This document shows positions 17,239 to 26,005 of a stretch of 64,000 bases of DNA, in pieces. Every line of letters begins with the position of its first letter. Positions within the stretch are counted from its first letter, which is position 1. Source of the DNA: Nocardiopsis sp. CNT312 (GTDB lineage: Bacteria; Actinomycetota; Actinomycetes; Streptosporangiales; Streptosporangiaceae); contig NZ_AZXF01000015.1 of the NCBI RefSeq assembly GCF_000515115.1, positions 62,001 to 126,000 of the forward strand, in the 5' to 3' direction. The position numbers were made by a program, and so were the translations under genes. The notes beneath the pieces were generated by a model, which saw only the letters and a program-made list of their open reading frames with translations, did not search any database and was not told where the DNA came from.

Positions 17239-17835
17239 TCAGGGGCCTCCGCGGTCGGCTTCCGTGCCGTTGGCAGAGTCCCTCTGGTGGCCGCGGCGAG
17301 CGTCGCGGTCGAAGATCCCCATGATCTCGCACGGCCCGCCCTCGGCTCCGATGGCGTGCGGCATCATGGTGGGGAACTCGGCCGCCTGATTGGTCTCGAC
17401 GCGAAAGCGCCGGTGGCCGAGCATGAGGACGGCGGTGCCAGACAGCACGACGAGCCATTCGCGGCCGGGGTGGGCGCGCATGCGGGCCGGGTTGTCGGGT
17501 GGCGGATCGGTCATCCGCTGGCGCATCACGCTCATCCCCGGGTCGCCCTTGATCGGCCAGCGCATCAGGCCGTGCGTTCCGTCGATCATCGGACTGATGA
17601 CGACCTCGTCGGCGTCGTTCTCCACGAGCTGGTCCAGCGTGGTGTCCAGGGCTCGGGCGAGGGTGACGAGCTGGTCCAGTGCGAGGCGGCGCTGGCCGTT
17701 CTCGATACGGCTCAGCGAGGACTGGCTGAGGTTGGCCCGGGTGGCCAGTTCCTCCAGTGACCAGCCCTGTGCGACCCGCAGGGCCCGGATCCGTTTGCGT
17801 ACGAGGCTGTCCAGCTGCCCATCTTCTTGCTTCAT
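17239..17835 (-). CDS. XRE-family regulator with C-terminal cupin domain
   Basis: A 198-residue regulator. Residues about 10-65 are an XRE helix-turn-helix (RKRIRALRVAQGWSLEELAT, RANLSQSSLSRIENGQRRLA, LARALDTTLDQLVE). The rest is a cupin_2 sensor domain (HPGREWLVVLSGTAVLMLG, RRFRVETNQAAEFPTMMPHA) likely binding a small effector. It is divergent from the MFS exporter gene, 433 bp away, and just upstream of the methyltransferase gene, a layout typical of a local regulator. There is no clear ribosome site before ATG 17835; the transcript may be leaderless. Confidence 0.85.
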   Translation of the reverse strand: MKQEDGQLDSLVRKRIRALRVAQGWSLEELATRANLSQSSLSRIENGQRRLALDQLVTLARALDTTLDQLVENDADEVVISPMIDGTHGLMRWPIKGDPGMSVMRQRMTDPPPDNPARMRAHPGREWLVVLSGTAVLMLGHRRFRVETNQAAEFPTMMPHAIGAEGGPCEIMGIFDRDARRGHQRDSANGTEADRGGP

Positions 17836-18268
17836 AGGCAACACAGTATGCCCTTGATGCAAGTCGGGTCTAACGTCGAATACGGATGGCCCAGCACGGG
17901 GCCCGCTACGACGAAAGGGCGCGACATGTCTGCGCGGGCTCCCCACAGCGAGAGCGACACACCGCCTGCCGGGACCGTGGGCGTGTGTGTCGGGCAACGA
18001 CACCGATCCACCGCCCGGGGCGGTGGATCCGCTGCGGCCGGTGCCCACGCCAACGCCCGGCTGGTCACCGCGGATACCGGTGCCGTGTTTTCCGCCGCGC
18101 AGGAGTGCAGCGGTTGACGCCCGAGCGCCACGGCTGAACACCCGCGCGGGGCCGGGCCCCGGCGATCCGCGCAGTGAGCGGGCCCCCTCCGCGAAACCCC
18201 CTCTGACCGACCTGGCGACCGGCCCTGTTCCGGCGCCGACCCCGTAGACCCATTTCGGGAAGGAAACC
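17836..18268. other. Divergent intergenic region with possible small ORF
   Basis: This separates the XRE-cupin gene from the MFS gene. A 63-codon frame at 17926-18117 starts with ATG after GAAAGGG, but its product (begins MSARAPHSESDTPPAG) has no family features. A 25-bp palindrome at 18005-18029 lies within it. AGGAAACC directly precedes the MFS start. Confidence 0.4.
18005..18029. promoter_or_regulatory. 25-bp palindrome upstream of the MFS gene
   Basis: Perfect arms GATCCACCGCCC and GGGCGGTGGATC around one central G. It lies 240 bp before the MFS start and 170 bp from the XRE-cupin start. It could be an operator or an attenuator-like hairpin; there is no downstream T-tract. Confidence 0.45.
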
Positions 18269-19882
18269 ATGAGTACGAACCAGTCTCCTCGGGCGGCAGA
18301 CGCGCCGCCCAGCGGCACGGGTGCACCGGACGCGCGTCAGTTGCGCGCGATCCTGATCACCGTCTCGATGGCCCTGATGGCTGTCATCGCCTCGGTCTCC
18401 GGGCTGAACGTCGCCCAGACCCACATGGCCGTCGAATTCGGCGCCTCGCAGGCCACCGTCCTGTGGATCATCAACGTCTACACCCTCGCCCTGGCCGCGC
18501 TGCTGCTGCCGCTCGGCGCGATCGGTGACCGCCTGGGCCGCAAGCCCATGCTGACCACCGGGCTGATCGTCTTCGGAGTCGCCGGCGCCGTCGCCGGACT
18601 CGCCCCCTCCGCCGGAGTCATGATCGCCGCCCGTGTGGCCGCCGGAATCGGTGCCGCGATGATCATGCCGGTCACGCTGGCCGTCATCACCTCCACCTTC
18701 CCCGCGGAACAGCGCGGCAAGGCGGTCGGTGTATGGACCGGAATCGCCGGAGGCGGCGGCATCCTGGGCATGTTCCTCTCCGCGCTCCTCGTGGACGTCG
18801 CCGACTGGCGGTGGCTGTTCGTCCTGCCCGTGGTCCTGGGCGCCACCGCGCTGGCCATGACACTGAAGTCGGTGCCCAACTCCCGTGAACGCTCCGCCCA
18901 TACGTTCGACACCATCGGCGCCCTGGCGTCCGCCATCGCCGTGACCGGCCTGATCTTCGTGCTGCAGGAGGGCCCCGAGCGCGGCTGGACCGATCCGGTC
19001 ACCCTGATCAGCCTGGCCGTCGGTGTCATCGCCGCACTCGCCTTCGTGGCCTGGGAACTGCACCGCGGCGACGCCTCCCTGCTGGATGTACGCCTCTTCC
19101 GTGAGCGGGGCCTGGCCGGCGGCTCCATCACGCTGCTCGTCGTCTTCGGCGTCCAGGCTGGCGTCGCCGTCGTCCTCTTCCCCTTCTTCCAAGCCGTCCT
19201 GGGCTGGTCGGGCCTGCTGTCCACCGTGGCGATGATGCCCATGGCCGTCATGATGATGATGGCGTCCGTCCTGGCCCCGAAGGCGGTCGCCAGGATCGGG
19301 GCCCGCTCCACCATGGCCGTGGGCATCGCCCTGTCCGCCCTCGGCCTCGCGCTGATGGCGCTGTTCGTCTCCGTCGAGGGCGGCTACCCCTCCATCCTGG
19401 TCGGCATGCTCGCCATGGGTATCGGCATGGGCCTGTCCATGACGCCCTCGACCGAGGCCATCACCAGCTCCCTGCCCCGCGCCAAGCAGGGCGCGGCCTC
19501 GGCCCTCAACGACGTCACCCGCGAGTTGGGCACCGCTCTGGGCGTCGCCATGCTCGGCGCGCTCCTGGCAGGCGGCTACCGCAGTGCCATGGACGACAAG
19601 CTCGACGGCGTTCCGCGACAGGCCGCGGACACCGCCCGCGAAGGCATCGCCAACGCCGTCGAGGTCGCACCCGAGGCCGGCAGCGGTGCCCAGGACCTGA
19701 TCCACGCCGCGCAGCAGTCCTTCGTCGAGGGCTGGCAGCAGTCCATGTGGGCCGGTGTCGCCGTCATGGTCGCACTGCTCGTCTACGTCGTCCTGCGCGG
19801 ACCGAAGAACACCACCCCCACGGTGACCGAAGAGGAGGCGCTCCCGGAGGCCGGCGACGCGGAGAGCGCCGCCGCCCGCTGA
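18269..19882 (+). CDS. MFS transporter, DHA2 (EmrB/QacA) drug-exporter family
   Basis: A 537-residue inner-membrane exporter of the 14-helix DHA2 type, using the proton gradient to expel a toxic compound. Signature segments: motif A GAIGDRLGRKPMLTTGLIVF after helix 2, ARVAAGIGAAMIMPVTLAVI (motif B/C region), and long hydrophobic helices throughout up to about residue 510. The N-terminal 25 residues are polar. Strong AGGAAACC ribosome site ends one base before ATG. The divergent XRE-cupin gene is its likely regulator; the methyltransferase beyond may modify the same compound. Substrate is unknown. Confidence 0.9.
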   Translation: MSTNQSPRAADAPPSGTGAPDARQLRAILITVSMALMAVIASVSGLNVAQTHMAVEFGASQATVLWIINVYTLALAALLLPLGAIGDRLGRKPMLTTGLIVFGVAGAVAGLAPSAGVMIAARVAAGIGAAMIMPVTLAVITSTFPAEQRGKAVGVWTGIAGGGGILGMFLSALLVDVADWRWLFVLPVVLGATALAMTLKSVPNSRERSAHTFDTIGALASAIAVTGLIFVLQEGPERGWTDPVTLISLAVGVIAALAFVAWELHRGDASLLDVRLFRERGLAGGSITLLVVFGVQAGVAVVLFPFFQAVLGWSGLLSTVAMMPMAVMMMMASVLAPKAVARIGARSTMAVGIALSALGLALMALFVSVEGGYPSILVGMLAMGIGMGLSMTPSTEAITSSLPRAKQGAASALNDVTRELGTALGVAMLGALLAGGYRSAMDDKLDGVPRQAADTAREGIANAVEVAPEAGSGAQDLIHAAQQSFVEGWQQSMWAGVAVMVALLVYVVLRGPKNTTPTVTEEEALPEAGDAESAAAR

Positions 19883-20394
19883 CATCACAGCAACACCCCG
19901 CGAACGGAGCCCGCCGCACGCACGGCAGGCAGCCGTCGGGCACTCCGCGCCACCGTGGAGTGCCCGACGGGCCCGTGACCTGGTGAGCGCAACCCCGCCC
20001 CCCGAACACACGGGGGCAGCACCCGTGAATACCGTCGGCCCGGCCACGGACAGCTTCAGCGGGGCCGTCTCCGCGAGCGACTACGTGATCCTGGCCGACG
20101 TCGCGGGCGGAACTGGCGGCGTGGTACTGCGCCTGGACGCCGGGGACGGTAGCGCCGGGAGCAGCTTCCTCCCTCAGCGGGCGGGGCTCACGCCCGCGCG
20201 CCCACCGCTCCTGTGAGTGGGTCTCGGCGGACGAGTCGGCCCTGCCGGGTGACGGCTCCCGGCTGACCTCGGACCCCGGCGGCCGTCCTGTCCGCCGGAC
20301 CGATCGGCGGTGCCCGCCCGGAGATCCCCGCGCCCTGTCGGCGGCGTGCGGCATCATCGGTGGACCGGTGCGGCCAGGAGAAGAGGGACGAGCC
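19883..20394. other. Intergenic region after the MFS gene
   Basis: It contains the MFS terminator (19933-19970). A 77-codon GTG-started frame at 19983 has no recognisable content and I do not call it a gene. The last 60 bp include GAAGAGGGACG, the ribosome site of the DUF5713 gene. Confidence 0.5.
19933..19970. terminator. Terminator after the MFS gene
   Basis: Perfect 14-bp arms CCGTCGGGCACTCC and GGAGTGCCCGACGG around a 10-base loop, 51 bp after the stop codon. Confidence 0.7.
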
Positions 20395-20736
20395 ATGGTG
20401 ATTACGAACGAGCAGGTGGCACAGTACGCGTTTCTGCGGCAGCTCTACCGCGACGACTACTACCCCGACCACGTCGTCGACAGGGGCCGGGTGATCCTGA
20501 TGCGCCTGTGCGAGCGCATCGAGACCGACCGGCCGTCCGACCTGGCCGCCCTGTACACCCTCACCCGGGCCGCGACGGAGGAGTTCAACCGGCTGGAGGC
20601 GGAGTTCCACGCGGCCGACAGTGAGATCGAGACGGTCGCCCGCGATGAGATCGCCGGCGACTTCTGGTTCGTCGCGTCGGCCTACGGCTTCGCGGACGCC
20701 GACGCGGAGGAGTTGATCGCGTCCCGGGAGTGGTGA
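20395..20736 (+). CDS. DUF5713 family protein
   Basis: A 113-residue soluble, acidic, mainly helical protein. It carries the family's characteristic runs QYAFLRQLYRDDYYPDHVVD, LMRLCERIETDRPSDLAALY and the C-terminal GDFWFVASAYGFADADAEEL. The function of this family is unknown. ATG 20395 has GAGGGACG upstream; an in-frame ATG 27 bases earlier is less likely. It is a single gene converging on the NUDIX gene. Confidence 0.7.
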   Translation: MVITNEQVAQYAFLRQLYRDDYYPDHVVDRGRVILMRLCERIETDRPSDLAALYTLTRAATEEFNRLEAEFHAADSEIETVARDEIAGDFWFVASAYGFADADAEELIASREW

Positions 20737-20755
20737 GCCGGCCTTTGACCTACGC

Positions 20756-20779
20756 GGGGTTCGCCGCAGGGCGAGCCCC
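20756..20779. terminator. Possible bidirectional terminator
   Basis: Arms GGGGTTCGCC and GGCGAGCCCC (one mismatch) with a GCAG loop, 20 bp after the DUF5713 stop and between two converging genes. Confidence 0.4.
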
Positions 20780-20905
20780 GGCGCTCGATCCCGCCGTGGA
20801 GTGAACCTCGGCGAAGCACCGAATCCCCGCCTACCCGGGGACCGAGGCCGGCAGCCGTGGTGACGCCGCCCGGCCAGAGCGCGGGCACGCCCCTCCTGCC
20901 GGGGC

Positions 20906-21439
20906 TCACACCGGGCGGCCCACCCCGTACACCCGCAGCAGCGCCGCCAGCGACGTGCCGCTGACGATCCCGCGCTCGGCGACCAGCTTCGGCACGTCCG
21001 CGAGCGGCACCCACTCGATCCGCTCCGCCTCCCAGTCCTCCGCCGGGTCGCCGACGCGCTCGGCCGAATCCGCGAAGAAGACATGGTGCTCGCTGTCGCT
21101 GATCCCCGGGGACGGGTGGAGGCACAGCAGCGGGCGCAGCGGCCCCGGCCGCCACCCCGTCTCCTCCTCCACCTCGCGCGCCGCCGCCTCCTCCGGCGAC
21201 TCCCCGGACTCGACCCCGCCCATCGGGATCTCGTAGGCCCACGTGTCGGTGATGAACCGGTGCCGCCACTCCAGCAGAACCTCGTCGGAGCCGTTGAGCA
21301 CCACGGCACCCGCAGCGGGGGAGGCGCGGATCAGCCGGTGGTCCAGGCGGCGGCCCCCGGAGATCTCCACGTCCGCCATCCGCACGTCCAGCCAGCGGTC
21401 GGTGTACAGCGGCTTCTCGGAGTGGACAGTCCAGCGCAT
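20906..21439 (-). CDS. NUDIX hydrolase
   Basis: A 177-residue NUDIX hydrolase that would cleave a nucleoside diphosphate linked to another moiety. The Nudix box is nearly canonical: GGVESGESPEEAAAREVEEE followed by TGW (about residues 75-97). The wider pattern (RWLDVRMADVEISGGRRLDH before the box) resembles ADP-ribose or nucleotide-sugar pyrophosphatases. ATG 21439 has GGGAG eight bases upstream. It lies downstream of the Ser/Thr kinase gene on the same strand, with a hairpin between, so it is probably a separate transcript. Confidence 0.85.
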   Translation of the reverse strand: MRWTVHSEKPLYTDRWLDVRMADVEISGGRRLDHRLIRASPAAGAVVLNGSDEVLLEWRHRFITDTWAYEIPMGGVESGESPEEAAAREVEEETGWRPGPLRPLLCLHPSPGISDSEHHVFFADSAERVGDPAEDWEAERIEWVPLADVPKLVAERGIVSGTSLAALLRVYGVGRPV

Positions 21440-21632
21440 CGTTTTCTCCCCCGGGTCGGTGTCGGCACCATCCGACCACAGGTGCGCCCCCAGCTCAGCC
21501 GGAGGCGGCACCGGACCACACCGGCAGGTGCCCCCCGGGCCCCGCGGCCTCGGGGGCTCCCCGCCCGTGACGGCCGCACCGCCGGGCCCCCGGCACACGG
21601 CCCACTGGTGGCCGCCGCCCCGCACCTGGAAG

Positions 21633-21651
21633 ATCTACAACATAAAGGTGG
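21633..21651 (-). repeat. 19-bp recurrent boundary motif, copy B
   Basis: The + strand reads ATCTACAACATAAAGGTGG. It overlaps the outer arm of the hairpin following the kinase gene and lies 194 bp upstream of the NUDIX start. Compare copies at 14225 and 44417. Confidence 0.7.
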
Positions 21652-21683
21652 CGGGTCCGAGATCCCACTCCGCACCCGCCACC
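21647..21683 (-). terminator. Hairpin after the Ser/Thr kinase gene
   Basis: On the minus strand GGTGGCGGGT pairs with ACCCGCCACC across a 17-base loop, 14 bp after the kinase stop, followed by TTTATGTTG, a weak T-rich tail. Confidence 0.55.
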
Positions 21684-21696
21684 CACGATCCCGCAC

Positions 21697-23412
21697 CTAA
21701 ACCCCGGGTTCGGGCCAGACCGGGTCGATCGGCTCAAGCGGGAAATCCGGCGGGATGACGAAGGTGGGGTTGACCTCCACACCCGGTGAGGGGTCCTCGG
21801 TCGGCTCCTCCGTGGGGTCCTCGGTGGGGGTGGGGTCCTCCGTCGGCCACGGGGACTCCGTACCGCAGTCCTCGTGGTGGGGATCGCACCCGGGGTCCTC
21901 GGTGGGCGCGCACCCCGGCGCCTCCGGGTGGGCCTCGCAGTCGGTCCAAGGACCCTCCGAGGACGTCTCGTGCACCTCGTCGTGCTCCCCGTCCCCGGTC
22001 GGCTCCTCCGTGGCCGGGTCGGTCACCGCGCCGCTGGAGGCGTCCACGGGCACGCCCTCCGGCGTGGAGCCGTTTCCGGTGGGGACCACCCCGATCAGAC
22101 CGTCGCCGTAGTTCCACAGCAGCACCATCGCCAGCGCGGCCAAGACCACCAGTGCCCCAGCACCCGCCAGCGGACCGCCGCGGGACCGGCGCCCGCTGTG
22201 CCGCCCGACGGTGCCGTAGCCCTTTCGGACGCCCGCCGTGTCCGCCGGGCCGCCGCCACCCGCCACGGGCGGCACCCCCGCAGGCGGCCCCGCCGGGGGA
22301 GCGGCGGCCTTCCCGACCCCGGCCGTGGACGGCAGCGGACCAGCCCCGGTCCGCGCCACCGAACCCGGCGCGCCCCCGCCAGCGCCCGCGGCCTCGCCCG
22401 GACCGCCGCCGTACAGGAACTGCTCCGTCCGCTCCCACGCCTCCTGGGCCCGCGCAGCCTCCCGGCCGCCGTCCTCGGCCGGGAGCAGGGCGGTCCCGGC
22501 GACGGCCGACGCGCCCCACCCCGCGGCCACCGGGCTGATCACCGCGGTACCGTCGTCCACGGCCGTGGACGCCTGCTCCATCACGGTGGTGGCCTCCACC
22601 GGAGCCGGGCCCGTGCTGTGGCCCAGCAGCGCCGCCAGCACCTCCGCCGCCGAGGGCCGCGCCGCCGGGTCCTTGGCCAGGCACCGCTCCAGCACCGGCA
22701 GGAGCCGCTCGGGCACCCCCGTCAGGTTCGGCTCGGCCTCCACCACCTGGGAGACGACCTCCATCGTGGACTCACCGGGGAAGGCGCGGCTGCCCGTGGC
22801 CGCGAACACCATCACCGACGCCCATGCGAACAGGTCGCTGGCCGGACCCACCGCCGCGCCGTGCACCTGCTCCGGCGACATGTACGCCGGGGTCCCCACG
22901 ATCCCGGTGGTGTGGCGGGTGGCGTCGTCCACGCGCGCGATACCGAAGTCGATCACCCGCGGCCCGTCCGGGCCCAGGATGACGTTGCCGGGCTTGAAGT
23001 CGCGGTGCACCACACCCGCCCCGTGCACCGCGGTCAGCGCCGTCACCGTGGCGATCGCCAGCCGGTCCAGGGCCGCGCCCTCACGCGGCCCCTCCTCGCG
23101 CACCGCCGCCAGCAGCGTCGGCCCGGGAACGTACTCACTGGCGATGTAGGGCACGTCCGCGTCCATGTCGGCGTCCAGCACCGCGGCCGTACAGAAGGGC
23201 GCCACCCGGCGCGCCGCCTCCAACTCCTGGGCGAACCGCGCCCGCTGGCGCGCGTCCTCGCCCCAGTCCGAGGACAGGACCTTGACGGCGGCGGGGGAGC
23301 CCTCCTCGGTCTCGCCGAGGTAGACCATCCCCTGACCGCCGCCGCTGATGCGTGCGGTGATCGTGTAGGGGCCGATACGTGTGGGATCCGAAGGGGACAG
23401 CGGAGTGGTCAT
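21697..23412 (-). CDS. Membrane Ser/Thr protein kinase (PASTA-less, acidic extracellular tail)
   Basis: A 571-residue Hanks-type kinase. The kinase domain (about 15-275) has IGPYTITARISGGGQGMVYL (glycine loop), AAVKVL (lysine), VVHRDFKPGNVIL (catalytic loop), VIDFGIA (DFG) and GTPAYMSPEQV. A Pro/Gly/Ala-rich linker with possible phosphosites follows, then one membrane helix (GALVVLAALAMVLLW, near 430) and an outer tail rich in Glu, Pro, Thr and Asp with repeated PTEDP units and four or more cysteines. It would sense something at the cell surface and phosphorylate cytoplasmic targets. ATG 23412 starts just before the domain. Confidence 0.9.
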   Translation of the reverse strand: MTTPLSPSDPTRIGPYTITARISGGGQGMVYLGETEEGSPAAVKVLSSDWGEDARQRARFAQELEAARRVAPFCTAAVLDADMDADVPYIASEYVPGPTLLAAVREEGPREGAALDRLAIATVTALTAVHGAGVVHRDFKPGNVILGPDGPRVIDFGIARVDDATRHTTGIVGTPAYMSPEQVHGAAVGPASDLFAWASVMVFAATGSRAFPGESTMEVVSQVVEAEPNLTGVPERLLPVLERCLAKDPAARPSAAEVLAALLGHSTGPAPVEATTVMEQASTAVDDGTAVISPVAAGWGASAVAGTALLPAEDGGREAARAQEAWERTEQFLYGGGPGEAAGAGGGAPGSVARTGAGPLPSTAGVGKAAAPPAGPPAGVPPVAGGGGPADTAGVRKGYGTVGRHSGRRSRGGPLAGAGALVVLAALAMVLLWNYGDGLIGVVPTGNGSTPEGVPVDASSGAVTDPATEEPTGDGEHDEVHETSSEGPWTDCEAHPEAPGCAPTEDPGCDPHHEDCGTESPWPTEDPTPTEDPTEEPTEDPSPGVEVNPTFVIPPDFPLEPIDPVWPEPGV

Positions 23413-23590
23413 GGTCGTGCCCAAGCGTCGAAGGCGTCGACCGCTCCTGCGGCGGTCCTTTCCCCCACTGTGACGCCGCCGGGCCGCGAGGCGACGCCGA
23501 ACCGCTGGTCTCAGTCCGATTACTTTTCCTGCTGCGTCGGCGGTGTGGCCCCCGACACGCGCCCCGGGGGCCACACCGCTCGCACCCGTC

Positions 23591-26005
23591 TCACCGCTCG
23601 ATGCCCAGGATGTCCTCCGGCCGGACCGGGACCCGCGCCAGCGCCCGCCCCGTGGCATCGCGCACCGCCGCCACCACCGCCGGCGTCGACGACAGCGTCG
23701 GCGGCTCACCCGCACCCCGCAGGCCGTAGGGGGCGTGCGGATCGGGGCGCTCCAGCACGTCGATGCGCATCGGAGGGGTGTCCAGGATGGTGGGGATCAG
23801 GTAGTCGGTGAACGAGGGGTTGACGATCTCCCCGTCGCGGACCTGGATCTCCTCCATCAGCGCCAGCCCCAGCCCCTGCGTCGAACCGCCCTGGATCTGC
23901 CCGGCCAACTGCTGGGGGTGCAGCACCCTGCCCACGTCCTGCACCGCGTCCAGCGCCACCACCCTCACCAGTCCCAGCTCCGTGTCCACGTCCACCACCG
24001 CCCGGTGCACGCACATCCCGAACTGGACATGGGAGGCGCCCTGGCCGCGCGTGGGGTCGAGCATCTCCGTGGGACGGTGGTGGAACTCGCGGGTCTCCTC
24101 CACCACCGTGCCGTCGGCCAGCAGGTCGGCCAGCGCCGCCAACACGCCCGCCGAGGCCGAGACCAGGTTCCCGCCCGTCAGCGACAGGTCCGCGTCGGCC
24201 GTGCCCTCGGGCACCGCGCCGCGCCCGCGGGCCAGCGCGAACACCGCCGCGCGCACCGCCGCGCACGCCTGGCGCACCGCCCCGCCCGTCATGTACGACT
24301 GACGCGACGCCGAGGAGGAGCCCGCCGAACCCACCCGGGTGTCTGCGGGGTGGACGACCACCGTCTCCACACCCAGTTCGGTGCGCACGATCTGGCCCTT
24401 GACGGTGACCAGCCCCTGCCCCACCTCAGCCGCGGCCGTGTGCACCAGCGCCACCGGCTCACCGGCCACCGCCTCCAGCCGCACGCGGGCCGTGGAGTAG
24501 TCGTCGAACCCCTCCGAGAAGCACAGGTTCTTCAACCCCACCCCGTAGCCCACACCGCGCACCACGCCCTCGCCGCGCGTGGTCCCGGACACCCCGCCCG
24601 GCAGGGTGCGCGGGTCGGCCCGCTCCAAACGCTCGGACGGCATCGGCAGAGCGCGGGCCCGCCGCAGCATCTCCGCCATCGGCAGCGGCGCGTCGACCTC
24701 CTGGCCGGTGATGATCCGCGAACCCTGCGCCATGGCGTTGCGGATCCGCAGCTCCACCGGGTCCAGCCCCAGCTTCTCGGCCAGCCTGTCCATCTGCGAC
24801 TCGTAGCCGAAGCACGCCTGCACCGCGCCGAAGCCCCGCATCGCCCCGCACGGCGGGTTGGTGGTGTACACCCCGTAGGCGTCCACGAGCACGTTCGGCA
24901 CCTCGTAGGGGCCGATCCCCAGCGAGGAGGCCACCCCCACCACCGCGGGCGTGGCCGAGGCGTAGGCGCCGCCGTCCACGATGATCTCCAGCGTCGCGTA
25001 CAGCAGCGTGCCGTCGGCCCGCGCCCCGTGCTCGAAGCGCATCAGGGCCGGGTGCCGGTGCACGTGCCCGTGGAAGGACTCCTCGCGGTTGTAGACGAAC
25101 TTGACCGGCTTGCCGGTGTGCAGTGCCAGCATGCACGCGTGGATCTGCATCGACAGGTCCTCGCGGGCGCCGAACGCCCCGCCCACCCCCGCCAGGGTCA
25201 GCCGTACCTTGTCCTCGGGCAGCCCCAGCGCCGGGGCGATCTGGCGCTGGTCCACGTGCAGCCACTGGGTGGCGATGTACAGGTCCACCCCGCCGTCCTC
25301 GGCCGGCACCGCCATCCCCGACTCCGGGCCCAGGAACGCCTGGTCCTGCATGCCCACCTCGTACTCGGCGGCCACGACGGCGTCGGCCTGCTCCCGCAGC
25401 TCCTCCAGGACCCGCCGTTCCCGGTCGGTGTCGCCCGCGGCCCCGGTGAAACCGCCGGTGCGGATGGGCTGGTGGCGCACCCGGTTGCCGCTCTGGCGGT
25501 AGTCCTCCCGCACCGGCAGGCCGCCCTCGTCGTGCACCAGCGGGCAGTGGGGGTCGTGGGCGGCGCGGCGCGCGTCGCCCACCGGCTCCAGCACCTCGTA
25601 GTCGACCCTGATCCGCTCCATGGCGCGGCGCGCCGTCTCCGGGTGGTCGGCCGCCACCACCGCCACGGGCTCGCCCTTGTAGCGCACCTTGCCGTAGGCC
25701 AGCACCGGCTGGTCCCGGTACTCCAGGCCGTAGCGCTTGGCGCCGGGCACGTCCTCGTGGGTGAGCACCGCCTCCACCCCGGGCACCTTCAGCGCCCCGG
25801 TGATGTCGATCCCCAGGATCCTGGCGTGCGGGTGGGGGCTGCGCAGGGTCGCCCCCCACAGCATGTCCTCCATCCACAGGTCCGAGGAGTAGGCGAACTC
25901 CCCGGTGGCCTTGAGCGTCCCGTCGGGGCGGCGCGGGCTGGCGCCCACCCCGTCGGCGGTGGTGCTGGACAGGCCCGTCAGGGTACGGGCGGTCGTCGCC
26001 GTCAC
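23591..26005 (-). CDS. Xanthine dehydrogenase-type molybdopterin subunit
   Basis: An 804-residue molybdenum hydroxylase large subunit (Ald_Xan_dh_C domains). It shows SPRRPDGTLKATGEFAYSSD at the start of the first domain, GGAFGAREDLSMQIHACMLA, NPPCGAMRGFGAVQACFGYE and GQGLVTVKGQIV, with a C-terminal GLRGAGEPPTLSSTPAVVAA whose glutamate is the catalytic base of the family. It most likely oxidises hypoxanthine/xanthine. GTG 26005 overlaps the stop of the 8-oxoguanine deaminase gene (GTGA). It is the last gene of a four-gene purine-oxidation operon. Confidence 0.85.
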   Translation of the reverse strand: MTATTARTLTGLSSTTADGVGASPRRPDGTLKATGEFAYSSDLWMEDMLWGATLRSPHPHARILGIDITGALKVPGVEAVLTHEDVPGAKRYGLEYRDQPVLAYGKVRYKGEPVAVVAADHPETARRAMERIRVDYEVLEPVGDARRAAHDPHCPLVHDEGGLPVREDYRQSGNRVRHQPIRTGGFTGAAGDTDRERRVLEELREQADAVVAAEYEVGMQDQAFLGPESGMAVPAEDGGVDLYIATQWLHVDQRQIAPALGLPEDKVRLTLAGVGGAFGAREDLSMQIHACMLALHTGKPVKFVYNREESFHGHVHRHPALMRFEHGARADGTLLYATLEIIVDGGAYASATPAVVGVASSLGIGPYEVPNVLVDAYGVYTTNPPCGAMRGFGAVQACFGYESQMDRLAEKLGLDPVELRIRNAMAQGSRIITGQEVDAPLPMAEMLRRARALPMPSERLERADPRTLPGGVSGTTRGEGVVRGVGYGVGLKNLCFSEGFDDYSTARVRLEAVAGEPVALVHTAAAEVGQGLVTVKGQIVRTELGVETVVVHPADTRVGSAGSSSASRQSYMTGGAVRQACAAVRAAVFALARGRGAVPEGTADADLSLTGGNLVSASAGVLAALADLLADGTVVEETREFHHRPTEMLDPTRGQGASHVQFGMCVHRAVVDVDTELGLVRVVALDAVQDVGRVLHPQQLAGQIQGGSTQGLGLALMEEIQVRDGEIVNPSFTDYLIPTILDTPPMRIDVLERPDPHAPYGLRGAGEPPTLSSTPAVVAAVRDATGRALARVPVRPEDILGIER

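Noticed and set aside
19983-20216. 77-codon GTG-started frame after the MFS terminator
   Set aside because: No ribosome site, no recognisable domain.
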